Assembly: GCA_913778145.1 (NCBI GenBank)
Contig: CAJYVI010000099.1
Span: 23,105-87,104 of the forward strand
Source of the DNA: an uncultured Pseudocitrobacter sp.
GTDB taxonomy: Bacteria > Pseudomonadota > Gammaproteobacteria > Enterobacterales > Enterobacteriaceae
Length of the DNA stretch: 64,000 bases
Direction of reading: 5' to 3'
The notes beneath the pieces are model-generated. The model saw only the letters and a list, made by a program, of their open reading frames with translations. It made no database searches and was not told the origin of the DNA. Position numbers and translations under genes: made by a program. Below, one piece after another: positions 10,705 through 19,466 of the stretch; the first letter of the stretch is position 1, and each line of letters opens with the position of its first letter.

Positions 10705-12117
10705 TTACAGACCAAGCGCGGATTTCATGGTGTAGTAAAGATCGGTCTGATCGGTTAACCCCACGACGTTCGCCGCATGCGGGCCATAAGCAGCGATACG
10801 CACCTGGGTGCCGGTATGCTCCATCGATTCCTCTTCCGAGTTGCCGTAACTGATAACCATCACCGCGCCATCTTTGGTATTCAGTGCCTGGGTCAGACCC
10901 GGCGCTTTGGTTTCAGGTGCAACAATCTGGCTGGCATGCGCGTGGTCCGCGGTGACGATCACCAGCGTATTCCCGTCTTTCTGCGCGAACGCCAACGCTT
11001 TTTGTACGGCCTCGTCCAGATCCACCGTTTCACCAATTTGCCCGCACGGATTCGCCGCGTGATCCTGTTTGTCGATCGACGCGCCTTCCACCTGCAGGAA
11101 GAAGCCTTTTTCGTTGCTGCTCAGCAGCGTAATGGCTTTTTCAGTCATCTGCGCAAGCGTCGGCACGCTATCGTCACGTTTCGGGTTCGGCGTACAGGTT
11201 ACCGCAGGCTTATCAATGTTGCCGTGATAAGACGCTTTCGGCCCTTCCCAGCGCACCGGCATATTACCGTCAGAAAACAGCCCCAGCAGCGGTTTGTCTT
11301 GATTCGCCACGGTAATGCTCGCCAGCCCACCGGCATCGCTTATCAGTTGATAACCGCGCGCCTGCGCCTGCTCACGCAGGGTTTTGCCCTGCCATTCGCC
11401 AGCCGTAGCGGTTTCAGCAAAGGTTTTCGCGCCGCCGCCTAAGGTGACGTCTGCACGCGCGTTCAGTAACTGCTCGGTAATTGAGCCTTTACCGCCTTTT
11501 TCCAGCGCGTTTGTCGGGCATTTTTCCGTCGTTACGCTCGGCCCGTAGCATTTACGCGACGTGACGTGCGAAATCTGTGCCGCAGGCGTCGCATCCTGCA
11601 ATTCAGCGGTAGAGACGTTACCGGTTGCAAGGCCCGCCGATTTCGCCAGCTCAAGCAGCGTTTGATGCGGCTGCTCGTGAATATCCACGCCCAGCGCGCC
11701 GTTGTAGGTTTTCACCCCGGTGCTCCATGCGGTGGCGGAGGCGGCGGAATCGGTGACGTAGTCGGGTTTGCCGGTTTTTTTATCCAGCGCATAGTGAGTG
11801 TACTGGCCCGTTAATGGCAGTGCATCAATGCCTTTAAAGAAGCCGCCCGCGCCCAGCGCGTAGTTGCGTGCGGCGGTAATTTCGGAATCACCCATGCCAT
11901 CGCCAATCAGCAAAATAATGTTTTTGGCCGGTTTATCAATGATTGACGCGCGAAGCGCCGCCGACTGGTCGCCGCTCAGGCGACGCGCCCCGCCGGGGGT
12001 GGTGATGTCACCCTGCGCCGCGCGGCTATCAAGCATCGGCGCAGCCGTGGTTTCGGCATGAATAACAGGGGTTCCCAGCAAAGGTAATAACGCGGCAAAG
12101 AGTGCGCTGTATTTCAT
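10705..12117 (-). CDS. phoA: Alkaline phosphatase PhoA
   Basis: Periplasmic zinc/magnesium enzyme releasing phosphate from phosphomonoesters. The 470-residue precursor has a signal peptide ending near VIHA. The nucleophile Ser124 sits in [10 protein letters not shown] (Ser102 of the mature E. coli enzyme), the metal-binding DGMGDSE is near 73-79, and TADHAHASQ and the late EHTGTQV histidine motifs are present. I chose ATG 12117 ([12 protein letters not shown]) with GGAG nine bases upstream; a longer frame to 12288 crosses the promoter. A Pho box lies about 55 bp upstream. Confidence 0.96.
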   Translation of the reverse strand: MKYSALFAALLPLLGTPVIHAETTAAPMLDSRAAQGDITTPGGARRLSGDQSAALRASIIDKPAKNIILLIGDGMGDSEITAARNYALGAGGFFKGIDALPLTGQYTHYALDKKTGKPDYVTDSAASATAWSTGVKTYNGALGVDIHEQPHQTLLELAKSAGLATGNVSTAELQDATPAAQISHVTSRKCYGPSVTTEKCPTNALEKGGKGSITEQLLNARADVTLGGGAKTFAETATAGEWQGKTLREQAQARGYQLISDAGGLASITVANQDKPLLGLFSDGNMPVRWEGPKASYHGNIDKPAVTCTPNPKRDDSVPTLAQMTEKAITLLSSNEKGFFLQVEGASIDKQDHAANPCGQIGETVDLDEAVQKALAFAQKDGNTLVIVTADHAHASQIVAPETKAPGLTQALNTKDGAVMVISYGNSEEESMEHTGTQVRIAAYGPHAANVVGLTDQTDLYYTMKSALGL

Positions 12118-12172
12118 TATTCTCATCTCCATGAAAACGCTAAATAAATAAAATCGAAGCGACTGTATAAAA

Positions 12173-12195
12173 GCGAGATGACAGTGAGATGACAC
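12173..12195 (-). promoter_or_regulatory. Pho box of phoA
   Basis: Read on the minus strand it holds two direct repeats, TGTCATCTCAC and TGTCATCTCGC, with an 11-bp period, the layout bound by PhoB dimers. A TATACA -10 candidate follows about 8 bp downstream, consistent with a Pho promoter lacking a normal -35. Confidence 0.85.
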
Positions 12196-12368
12196 TATTT
12201 TTACATTTTTATCATGGTTGCAATTCCCTGGTGCAGGAGGATAAAAACGTGAGCCATGATGGAAAATGGAAGATATCCTCATCAACAATAAAATAAATTT
12301 TACCGCTCAGGCTGTCATCAAAACGTAATCCTCCTTTCAGATCACATTTTTTGAAAATATTTTTACAG

Positions 12369-12386
12369 CTGTCACATTTTTGTCTG
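12369..12386 (+). promoter_or_regulatory. Possible second Pho-type box facing the binding-protein gene
   Basis: CTGTCACATTTTTGTCTG has TGTCA and TGTCT spaced 11 bp apart, resembling a PhoB half-site pair. It lies about 85 bp upstream of the divergent solute-binding protein start. It is weaker than the phoA box. Confidence 0.4.
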
Positions 12387-12468
12387 TTTTTCACCCTCTT
12401 GCCGCCGCCCGGCATCACGCCGCAATATAAAACAATGTTTTATTTCAACGCAGAACAGGAGTCTCATT

Positions 12469-13755
12469 ATGCGATACCGTACCAGAGCACTGAGTCTGGC
12501 AATTTTATTTTCGCTTTCACACACCGCCGTCGCGGAAGAACTTAATGTGTGGATTCGTGCCAGCAATGATTCGAAAGTCATTTATCAAAAACTGGCCGAT
12601 ACGTTTAAACAGCAAACCGGTATTTCAATTAACTATTTCAATGCGGTGACCGATTTTGATCAGCGACTGGCGCGCGCGGCAACCGGAAATGCATTACCGG
12701 ATGTCGTATTTAACGACGCCATTATTGTTGGGCAAATGGTACAACTGGGAATAGTCGATGAAGTCGACCCGACAAAACTGAAACACGGCGCAGATGTTTA
12801 CGAGGCGGCGTGGAAATCAACGCAGCTTCCCGACGGTAAATACTACGGCGTGCCGACCTCTGCACATACTTATGCGCTGTTTATCCGCCAGGATTGGCTG
12901 AATAAACTCGGTATGAAAGCCCCAACCAACTGGGATGAACTGAAAAAAGTCGCGCACGCTTTTACCTTCAACGACCCGGATGGCAACGGTAAAAACGACA
13001 CCTATGGCTTTGTGATGCCGCTCGCCACCACGCGCGGCTACGCCAGTTCGTTCTCCTCTTCTTATCTCTGGCAGGCGGGCGGCAATTATCTGGTGGCGAC
13101 GCAGCCAGGCAAATTCAAAGGCGTGCTCGACAGCAAAGAAGCCGTCACGGCGATGACATTTATGCGCAGCATGGTTTGTGAGGGCGTATCACAGCCGGGC
13201 GCAATTAATCAGACCACCGCCGACGCTAATATCTCTTATCGCTCAGGCCAGAGCGGAATGTACTCCTCCGGCCCGTATCACATCGCCCTGTTTGATAAAG
13301 ATCCGGGGAAAACGGCATACACCGTAGTACCGCCGCCAGCCGGGCCGGGCGGAACGACATCCATGGCGGAAGGCACTACAGCCTTCCTGATGAAAACCAG
13401 CCAACATAAAGCGGCGGCGATGAAGTTTCTCGAGTTTATGATTTCACCTGAGGGACAGGAAATCGGCATGGCGGTACAAAGCAGCTCGATGCCGGTCGTC
13501 AGATTGCCGGTGAACAAGAAACTGGCGATCGCGGATTATCATCCCGATCCGAAGTGGGCGGTATTCGCGGAAACTTACGCCAAAGATGGGCGCTATATGC
13601 CGCAAATTCCGAACTGGATCCCGGTGCGTCAGATTACGGCGGATGGGTTTAATAAAATTTACGCCGACTGTAACAGCGATATTCCAGGGTTATTGAAAGA
13701 GATTAACGGCAAGGTCAATGAGGAACTGAAGCGCCAGAATGCGTGGGCGGAGTAG
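12469..13755 (+). CDS. Orphan ABC transporter solute-binding protein (family 1, sugar type)
   Basis: 428-residue periplasmic binding protein. A signal peptide of about 22 residues ends at TAVA before EELNVWIRAS. The body has the family 1 extracellular solute-binding layout: LPDVVFNDA near residues 77-85, LFIRQDWLNKLG, a TTSMAEGTTAFLM hinge segment, and FLEFMISPEGQEI near the end. Such proteins usually bind oligosaccharides, polyols or glycerol phosphates, but no permease or ATPase gene is adjacent, so it must share a distant transporter or act in another way. CAGGAG precedes the ATG. The gene occupies the phoA-ddlA interval where E. coli carries iraP. Its ligand cannot be deduced. Confidence 0.85.
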   Translation: MRYRTRALSLAILFSLSHTAVAEELNVWIRASNDSKVIYQKLADTFKQQTGISINYFNAVTDFDQRLARAATGNALPDVVFNDAIIVGQMVQLGIVDEVDPTKLKHGADVYEAAWKSTQLPDGKYYGVPTSAHTYALFIRQDWLNKLGMKAPTNWDELKKVAHAFTFNDPDGNGKNDTYGFVMPLATTRGYASSFSSSYLWQAGGNYLVATQPGKFKGVLDSKEAVTAMTFMRSMVCEGVSQPGAINQTTADANISYRSGQSGMYSSGPYHIALFDKDPGKTAYTVVPPPAGPGGTTSMAEGTTAFLMKTSQHKAAAMKFLEFMISPEGQEIGMAVQSSSMPVVRLPVNKKLAIADYHPDPKWAVFAETYAKDGRYMPQIPNWIPVRQITADGFNKIYADCNSDIPGLLKEINGKVNEELKRQNAWAE

Positions 13756-13770
13756 TTCGACGTCTTCCCC

Positions 13771-13842
13771 CCCTCACCCTAACCCTCTCCCTCAGGGAGA
13801 GGGAACTGGCCGTGCCAGTACTTACATATGATGCGGTTTTTC
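13771..13842. repeat. GGGAGAGGG palindromic repeat, copy 1
   Basis: Starts CCCTCACCCTAACC, then the palindrome CTCTCCCTCAGGGAGAG, then a tail beginning AACTGGCCGTGCC and ending in GATGCGGTTTTTCACC. The same unit recurs at 17158-17327. It fills the whole gap between two convergent genes. Confidence 0.85.
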
Positions 13843-13845
13843 ACC

Positions 13846-14838
13846 TCACAGCGTATCACCATAGTAAATCTGATAACCCACGTTCACGCTTTCCGGCACA
13901 TCTTTGCCCGCCAGTCGTTTAAGCAGCAGTTCGCTGGCGACCTGACCTATCTCGAAGCGCGGCGTGACCACGCTGGCAACTTTTTGCAGGCGTGCACGCC
14001 CTATCTCCAGCCCATGGAAACCAGCGATCGCCAGCTCGCCCGGCACGCTGATATTCTGCGCCTGGCACTCCAGCAACACGCCGACCGCGAGGTCATCGTT
14101 GGTGCAGAATACCGCGTCAATATCCGGGCGCTGCTGGCGCATTTGCTGAAACATGTGACGCCCCAGCGAAACCGAAGAGATGGTTTTCGGCGCCAGATGG
14201 TACGGCTCCAGGCCGTGCGCCGCCAGCGCATTTTGCGTGCCGCGGTAACGGCTGAGATCGCGCGGATCGTCCATTGAGCCAAAGAAGGCGATATGTCGTT
14301 TGCCGCTGTCGAGAAACGCGCTGGTCATCTCCCAGGCCGCTTTTTCGTTATCAAAGCCGACCTGAATATCGAGCGGTTGTGCGGACACGTCCATTAACTC
14401 TGCCACGGGGATACCGCTGGCGCGCAGGTACTGCACCATTCTGTCCGTATGCTGGCGGCCCGTGAGGATCAAGCCATCGATGTTATACGAAAGCAGATTT
14501 AGCACTTCGCGCTCTTCACGACTGGGATCGTATTCATAGTTGGCGATCAGTGTTTGGTATTGATGCGCGGAGGTTACGGATTCGATCCCCGCCAGCACAT
14601 CGGCGAAGATCTGATTGCGGAACGAAGGGATCAGAACACCGATCGTTTTACTGCGCGCGTTAAGCAAAATTTCCGGCGCGCGATTGGGAATGTAGTTGTT
14701 CTCTTCCATGATTTTCGAAATCAATTCTCGGCTACGCGCAGACACCTGATTCGGGTCGCGCAGATAACGGCTGACCGTCATCTTATTCAGCCCCGCCAGA
14801 TTAGCGATATCCTGCAATGTCATCCGATTGTTTTTCAT
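13846..14838 (-). CDS. LacI/GntR-type transcriptional regulator
   Basis: 330-residue repressor with the LacI helix-turn-helix at the N-terminus (TLQDIANLAGLNKMTVSRYLRDP, broken here after the second helix, residues about 6-28), a hinge, and a periplasmic-binding-like effector domain (GVLIPSFRNQIF, DAVFCTNDDLAVG, IAGFHG). It resembles the gluconate/idonate regulators GntR and IdnR of E. coli in length and start. I chose ATG 14838; the frame reaches 14907. It is the last gene of a unit with an MFS carrier and an IdnO-like reductase, so the effector is plausibly a keto-gluconate or related acid. GntR-like palindromes lie upstream of the first gene. Confidence 0.88.
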   Translation of the reverse strand: MKNNRMTLQDIANLAGLNKMTVSRYLRDPNQVSARSRELISKIMEENNYIPNRAPEILLNARSKTIGVLIPSFRNQIFADVLAGIESVTSAHQYQTLIANYEYDPSREEREVLNLLSYNIDGLILTGRQHTDRMVQYLRASGIPVAELMDVSAQPLDIQVGFDNEKAAWEMTSAFLDSGKRHIAFFGSMDDPRDLSRYRGTQNALAAHGLEPYHLAPKTISSVSLGRHMFQQMRQQRPDIDAVFCTNDDLAVGVLLECQAQNISVPGELAIAGFHGLEIGRARLQKVASVVTPRFEIGQVASELLLKRLAGKDVPESVNVGYQIYYGDTL

Positions 14839-14916
14839 GAGATTCTCTGCGACAAAATGCCTGTTTTGCTCGCAGAGAACCTTAACACAGCCGGGCAGGA
14901 TCTGCATCCAGCCCGT

Positions 14917-16206
14917 TTAGCTGGCTGCCTTATTGGTTTGCAACACGCCCCGCGTCGTTTCGCCAGGCGCACGCACGCAGTACATCAGCACCACGGAAGC
15001 AAAAAGCGCAGTCGCCATAAAGGTGTAAGACGCGCCTGGCCCGCCGGTGATGCCGTTGAGATACCCCACCAGCCACGCGCCGATAAACGCGCCCAATGCG
15101 CCGAAGCTGTTGATTAACCCCATCGACACGCCCGAGACGTTGCGTGGTAGCAGTTCCGGTATCAACGCGAAGAACGGCCCATAAGGCGCGTACATACATG
15201 CGGCGGCAATTACCAGTAGTGCATAGGAGAGCCAGAACGCCTGCGTGCCCAACATCCAGGAGCCGAAGAACGCGACGCCCGCAATCAGCACTAAAGGCCA
15301 GATAAACAGCTTACGGTTTTGCAGTTTATCGGAGAGCCATGAGACCACCAGCATCAGGCAAATTGCCGCCAGGTATGGCACAGCGGCCAGCCAGCCGACG
15401 GAGACAATGTCCATTTGCGCCGCATTTTTCAGAATCGACGGCATCCACATCATGAAGCCATAGACACCGATACTCCACAGCGCGTGCACGGCGCACAGCA
15501 TAATCACATTGCGCGAACGCATCGCTTCACCGTAATTACGCACGGGTTTGATAGTCGTTTGTTCGCTATCCATCGCCTGCTGCAGCGCTTGTTTTTCTTC
15601 TTCATTGAGCCAGGCGGCCTCTGACGGTTTATCACGCACCAGCGCCCACCAGCAGAAAGCCCACAGCACTGCCGGAATGCCTTCGATGATAAACATTTCG
15701 CGCCAGCCCCAGGCCTGAATCAGATAGCCAGAGACAATCGACATCCACAGCACTGTCACCGGATTACCGAGAATCAGAAAAGTATTGGCGCGTGAACGCT
15801 CACTTTTAGTAAACCAGTTGCTGATATAGATAAGCATCGCGGGCATAACGGCGGCTTCGACAATGCCCAGCGTAAAGCGAATCGCCATCAGCGTAGGAAT
15901 ATTACTGACAAAGCCGGTCGCAGCGGCGCAGAAGCCCCATAATATCAGGCTGAAAAAAATCATTTTCCGCACGCTGCGTTTCACCGCATACATTGCACCC
16001 GGCACCTGGAAAAAGAAATAACCGAGGAAGAACAGTGCGCCAATTAACGACGCGGTTCCTTTGGTGATCCCTAAATCATTTTCAATTCCGGCGGCGGCGG
16101 CAAAACCGTAATTCGCGCGATCGAGATACGCCAGGCTGTAGGTAATAAAAATAATCGGCATTAAATACCACCAGCGGCGAACTGGCAGTTTGCTAAGTGT
16201 TTTCAT
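14917..16206 (-). CDS. MFS carrier of the anion:cation symporter (ACS) family
   Basis: 429-residue inner-membrane transporter with about 12 hydrophobic segments. The first segment includes the ACS signature region YSLAYLDRANYGFA, and the central loop is charged (DKPSEAAWLNEEEKQ), as in sugar-acid importers such as 2-ketogluconate, tartrate and galactonate carriers. I chose ATG 16206 (TGAGGA six bases upstream) over TTG 16212. It lies about 45 bp downstream of the SDR gene and 78 bp upstream of the regulator. The substrate is inferred from context to be a sugar acid; this is not proven by the sequence. Confidence 0.88.
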   Translation of the reverse strand: MKTLSKLPVRRWWYLMPIIFITYSLAYLDRANYGFAAAAGIENDLGITKGTASLIGALFFLGYFFFQVPGAMYAVKRSVRKMIFFSLILWGFCAAATGFVSNIPTLMAIRFTLGIVEAAVMPAMLIYISNWFTKSERSRANTFLILGNPVTVLWMSIVSGYLIQAWGWREMFIIEGIPAVLWAFCWWALVRDKPSEAAWLNEEEKQALQQAMDSEQTTIKPVRNYGEAMRSRNVIMLCAVHALWSIGVYGFMMWMPSILKNAAQMDIVSVGWLAAVPYLAAICLMLVVSWLSDKLQNRKLFIWPLVLIAGVAFFGSWMLGTQAFWLSYALLVIAAACMYAPYGPFFALIPELLPRNVSGVSMGLINSFGALGAFIGAWLVGYLNGITGGPGASYTFMATALFASVVLMYCVRAPGETTRGVLQTNKAAS

Positions 16207-16252
16207 ACTCAATCCTCAGACGATGAGCATCATCTATCATTATTTTATGTTG

Positions 16253-17017
16253 TTACACGGCGGCTAACATTCCGCCATCGACAAACAGAATATGACCATT
16301 CACGAAATTAGAGGCAGGCGCCGCGAGATAAACTGCCGCGCCAATCAGCTCTTCCGGTTTCCCCCAGCGGGCAGCGGGCGTACGCTGGTAGAGCCAGGCT
16401 GAAAAGGCATCGTCGTTAACCAGCGCAGCCGTCATGTCGGTAGCAAAATATCCCGGCGCAATACCGTTAACCTGAATATTGTATTCTGCCAGCTCGACAC
16501 ACATTCCGCGGGTTAACATTTTGACCGCACCTTTTGAGGCGGCGTAAGGCGTAATCGTTTTGCGACCTAATTCGCTTTGCATCGAACAGATATTAATTAT
16601 TTTCCCCTGCCGACGTTGCATCATATATTTCGCCACCTGCTGGGAAACCAGAAATACGGATTTTTGGTTAACGTCGATCACTTTATCCCACTCCGCTTCC
16701 GGGAATTCGGTGAAGGGATAGCGTCGCTGAATACCGGCGTTATTAATCAGAATATCAATTGCGCCCACCTCCTGTTCAATGTTGTCGATGGCTTTGGCTA
16801 CCTCCTGCGCATGGGTGACATCAAAACCGTAACCCACTGCGCGGAATCCTTCAGCCGTCAGAGCATCCGCCGCCTGTGTGGCGCGCTGCTGGGTGATGTC
16901 GTTAATCACCACCTCCGCGCCGTGGTCAGCCAGACCGCGAGCCAGCAGCAAACCAATCCCCTGCGCAGAACCCGTTACCAGCGCGCGTTTACCCGATAAA
17001 TCAAATAAATTACCCAT
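16253..17017 (-). CDS. Gluconate 5-dehydrogenase-like SDR (IdnO family)
   Basis: 254-residue short-chain dehydrogenase, closely similar by eye to E. coli IdnO, which interconverts 5-keto-D-gluconate and D-gluconate with NADPH. It has the cofactor motif TGSAQGIG near residues 15-22, NNAGIQRR, the catalytic Ser in ICSMQSELG and the YAASK Tyr/Lys pair, and ends LFVDGGMLAAV. ATG 17017 has AAGAGG upstream. It leads the SDR-MFS-LacI unit, so the likely pathway is import and reduction of a ketogluconate, feeding gluconate to central metabolism. No kinase gene is present in the unit. Confidence 0.9.
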   Translation of the reverse strand: MGNLFDLSGKRALVTGSAQGIGLLLARGLADHGAEVVINDITQQRATQAADALTAEGFRAVGYGFDVTHAQEVAKAIDNIEQEVGAIDILINNAGIQRRYPFTEFPEAEWDKVIDVNQKSVFLVSQQVAKYMMQRRQGKIINICSMQSELGRKTITPYAASKGAVKMLTRGMCVELAEYNIQVNGIAPGYFATDMTAALVNDDAFSAWLYQRTPAARWGKPEELIGAAVYLAAPASNFVNGHILFVDGGMLAAV

Positions 17018-17039
17018 AAAAAACCTCTTGCACATTAAC

Positions 17040-17067
17040 TGTTACGCGTAACTGTATACGCGTAACA
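17040..17067. promoter_or_regulatory. Paired GntR/IdnR-like operators
   Basis: Two palindromes centred 14 bp apart: GTTACGCGTAAC (17041-17052) and GTATACGCGTAAC (17054-17066). They resemble the GntR/IdnR operator ATGTTACCGGTAACAT with a changed centre. They sit 25-50 bp upstream of the SDR start, a fitting place for repression by the LacI-type protein of the same unit. Confidence 0.7.
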
Positions 17068-17107
17068 GCTGTTTTGAGAAGAGGGGGGTTGGGGGAAATG
17101 ATCGTTT

Positions 17108-17123
17108 TGTGATCGAGGAGACA
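17108..17123. promoter_or_regulatory. Possible CRP site upstream of the SDR operon
   Basis: TGTGATCGAGGAGACA has a perfect left half and a right half with two mismatches. It lies about 90 bp upstream of the SDR start, outside the paired operators, a common arrangement for catabolite-controlled sugar-acid operons. Confidence 0.45.
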
Positions 17124-17157
17124 TTTGAGTGAAACGCGGGCGAGGGAGTCGCATTTA

Positions 17158-17327
17158 CCCCCTCACCCTAACCCTCTCCCTCAGGGAGAGGGAACTGGCC
17201 GTGCCCGTACTTACCTATGACGCTGTTTTTCACCCTCTCCCTCAGGGAGAGGGAACTGGCCGTGCCAGGCTTACATAGGACGCTGTTTTTCACCCTCTCC
17301 CTCAGGGAGAGGGCCGGGGTGAGGGTC
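17158..17327. repeat. GGGAGAGGG palindromic repeats, cluster 2 (three units)
   Basis: Three tandem units with the same tail as copy 1 (AACTGGCCGTGCC...CGCTGTTTTTCACC); units begin near 17158, 17231 and 17291 at about 60-70 bp spacing, and the last ends in GGCCGGGGTGAGGG. The right-hand part is translated as the end of the neighbouring exporter gene. Confidence 0.88.
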
Positions 17328-18515
17328 GTTTTTACTGCGGCGCAGCATCACCACCAGTTGCCAGATATTGATCAGCACAATAATCGCCGTCGCCACAAAC
17401 ACCCAGCGGAAGCCCGCCATGGCGGAGACGGACGCCCCGATAAGCGGGCCGGCAACGTTGCCCAAATACATAAACGATTGGTTGTAGCCGAAAATTCGCC
17501 CGGTCACGCGTTCGCTGATGTATTTCAGCAGCAGCGTTTGTACTGCTGGCAGCATCGCGCCGTCGGCAAAGCCGAGCAGGAAGCGCAGCACGCCAAGCTG
17601 GAACGGTGTGGTCACAAACGACATGGCGAAGAACAGCACCACGGCAAAGCACAGCGTCGCCAATAGAATGCGCGCCGTACCGATGCGATCGCCGAGCTTA
17701 CCCAGCCGTGGTGCAGAGATCAGCGCCGAGACGCCCGGCACCGCGGCAATCATCCCGCTCAGAAAAGCGATGTTGTTACTGTCCGGCGCCATTGATTTAA
17801 TAAACAGCGCCAGAATTGGGCCGATCGAACCATTACACAGCTGAATCACCATGGTGGTGACAAACAGGCTGATCACCAGCCCTGGGTAGGGCAACGACGC
17901 AAATACCGCCTTCCCGCTCAGACGTTCCGCTTTGCTGATCTGCGGACTTACGCCCTCTTTGATTAAAAACAGGGTGACGAGGAAGCTAATCATCAGCAAA
18001 AACGCGGTGATATAAAAGACCATTCGCAGACCCATGTGATCTGCCAGGAAACCGCCGAGCAGCGGCCCGCCGATAACGCCGCTGATTTGCGCGGTAGAGA
18101 GCGTGCTAAGCGCCCAGCCGCTGCGCTCGCGCGGCACCTGCGAGGCCACCAGTGCCATCGCATTCGGAATATACCCCGACGTCAGCCCCATCACGCCGCG
18201 CAGAATAAACAACTGCCAGACATTGGTGGCAAAGGCTTGCAGCAAAATGGCAATCGCCATACCCAACGACGCGCGCAGCAGCATCAATTTTCGCCCTTTG
18301 CGATCCGCCAGGCTGCCCCACATGGGCGAGACAATCGCCGAAACCAGAAAAGTGATACTGAACGTTAGCCCTGACCACATTGAGAGCGATTCATGAGACG
18401 TGACGCCCAGTTGCGCCACGTAGAGCGGCAAAAAGGGCAGAATTTGACTGATGGCGAGGCCGGTAAAGAAGCAGCCAAACCAGACAGAGATGAGATTAAC
18501 CTTCCAGGATTCCAT
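17271..18515 (-). CDS. MdtG-like MFS multidrug exporter with repeat-encoded C-terminus
   Basis: 414-residue inner-membrane protein with 12 predicted helices, similar throughout to E. coli Mdt[12 protein letters not shown], the loop 2-3 motif [25 protein letters not shown] and [11 protein letters not shown] chose ATG 18515 (MESWKVNLI); the frame continues to a TTG at 18563. The last residues, about [19 protein letters not shown], are read from the palindromic repeat cluster and are not a family feature, so the ancestral stop was probably lost when the repeat arrived. Likely function is proton-driven export of small toxic compounds, inferred from family. It is not obviously part of the neighbouring SDR operon. 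Confidence 0.85.
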   Translation of the reverse strand: MESWKVNLISVWFGCFFTGLAISQILPFLPLYVAQLGVTSHESLSMWSGLTFSITFLVSAIVSPMWGSLADRKGRKLMLLRASLGMAIAILLQAFATNVWQLFILRGVMGLTSGYIPNAMALVASQVPRERSGWALSTLSTAQISGVIGGPLLGGFLADHMGLRMVFYITAFLLMISFLVTLFLIKEGVSPQISKAERLSGKAVFASLPYPGLVISLFVTTMVIQLCNGSIGPILALFIKSMAPDSNNIAFLSGMIAAVPGVSALISAPRLGKLGDRIGTARILLATLCFAVVLFFAMSFVTTPFQLGVLRFLLGFADGAMLPAVQTLLLKYISERVTGRIFGYNQSFMYLGNVAGPLIGASVSAMAGFRWVFVATAIIVLINIWQLVVMLRRSKNDPHPGPLPEGEGEKQRPM

Positions 18516-18683
18516 AACTACGCGTTTTCGTTCACTTATGCGGACAAGTGCACAGGGTAGCAAGTTGTATGGCAGCCGGTATTGTCAGAGATGCGGTCGC
18601 GGTGAGTTTAGGTTTTTATCATTGATTTGCTATTTTCTGTGAACGATCTCACGTTTAAATTTCCACCACAAAGAGAGTTATGC

Positions 18684-19367
18684 TTAGCGACATAGCCCGT
18701 AGCCGCGCATGCCGAGGTGAAAATGATTGGCATGCGCCGCGTTATAATTCGGCCCTAGCCCATTCCCGTAATACTGGCAGCTTGCCGTCAGCAAAGTTTG
18801 CAGAAACGGTTGCGCCTGCGGCTGCGTCCAGCCCTTCAGCACGCTGATCTGTTTGCCGTTCGCCAGACGAAAGCCGCTGATGTCGAGTGCGTTTGCTGTG
18901 GCATGCTCGCTCAGCGGGCCATCGGCGCGATGATAGATATTCCGGCAGGCAAAACTCCCCAGATGGTCAATGCGCGTCACTTCGCTGTTTAACATCTGTC
19001 GGGAAAGCGGCTTCACCTGCTGTTCCACATACAACGCGCTGCTCAGCGCCAGACGGCAGCTGGCGAGAAAGCGGTTGCTCAGTTTCACCGTGCCAAAATC
19101 ACGCACCTGTACCGCATCGGTGAGCGGACACGCGCCGCTGCTCGGCGCCACTCGCTGCGTGCTAATAAGCTTCTGTTGATTCGCCTCGGCAAGCAGCGTT
19201 TGACACTGCGCGTCCGTTATCGCTTTGAGTTTCCAGCGCGTCACGAGGCCCGGTGGATCGTTAAGCATTAATGGGATAAATGGATTGTACCAGGATGGCA
19301 GCATCCGATAGCCAGCATAGCCACCAGCAATAACCCCCGCAAATATCAGCCAGCGCGTGATTTTCAT
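18684..19367 (-). CDS. Extensin-like/LAS-type peptidoglycan peptidase
   Basis: 227-residue protein with one N-terminal hydrophobic segment (residues 6-20), so anchored in or exported across the inner membrane. The C-terminal half is the bacterial extensin-like domain and has the full LAS metallopeptidase site: His155 and Asp162 in EHATANALD and the HxH pair His215/His217 in NHFHLG. Six cysteines suggest disulfides in the periplasm. LAS enzymes cut peptide stems of the cell wall, often next to D-Ala. It is divergent from ddlA, which makes D-Ala-D-Ala. I chose ATG 19367 (GGGAGA upstream). The activity is inferred; E. coli K-12 has no gene at this site. Confidence 0.8.
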   Translation of the reverse strand: MKITRWLIFAGVIAGGYAGYRMLPSWYNPFIPLMLNDPPGLVTRWKLKAITDAQCQTLLAEANQQKLISTQRVAPSSGACPLTDAVQVRDFGTVKLSNRFLASCRLALSSALYVEQQVKPLSRQMLNSEVTRIDHLGSFACRNIYHRADGPLSEHATANALDISGFRLANGKQISVLKGWTQPQAQPFLQTLLTASCQYYGNGLGPNYNAAHANHFHLGMRGYGLCR

Positions 19368-19466
19368 CGGTTCTCCCACCTGTAATAAAGTTAAAGATTA
19401 TGGCAGATAGCCCGGAAATCACGTGGTATGTTATGTGTTTTGCGTTTGGAACGGATGGAATAAAAG

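Noticed and set aside
12212..12418. Minus-strand frame with a CDSCKN motif upstream of the binding-protein gene
   Set aside because: It overlaps the phoA/binding-protein regulatory region, and no homologue or start signal supports it.
18516..18563. Upstream extension of the MdtG-like protein to TTG 18563
   Set aside because: The family starts at the MESW-type methionine; the added 16 residues are polar and not conserved with MdtG.
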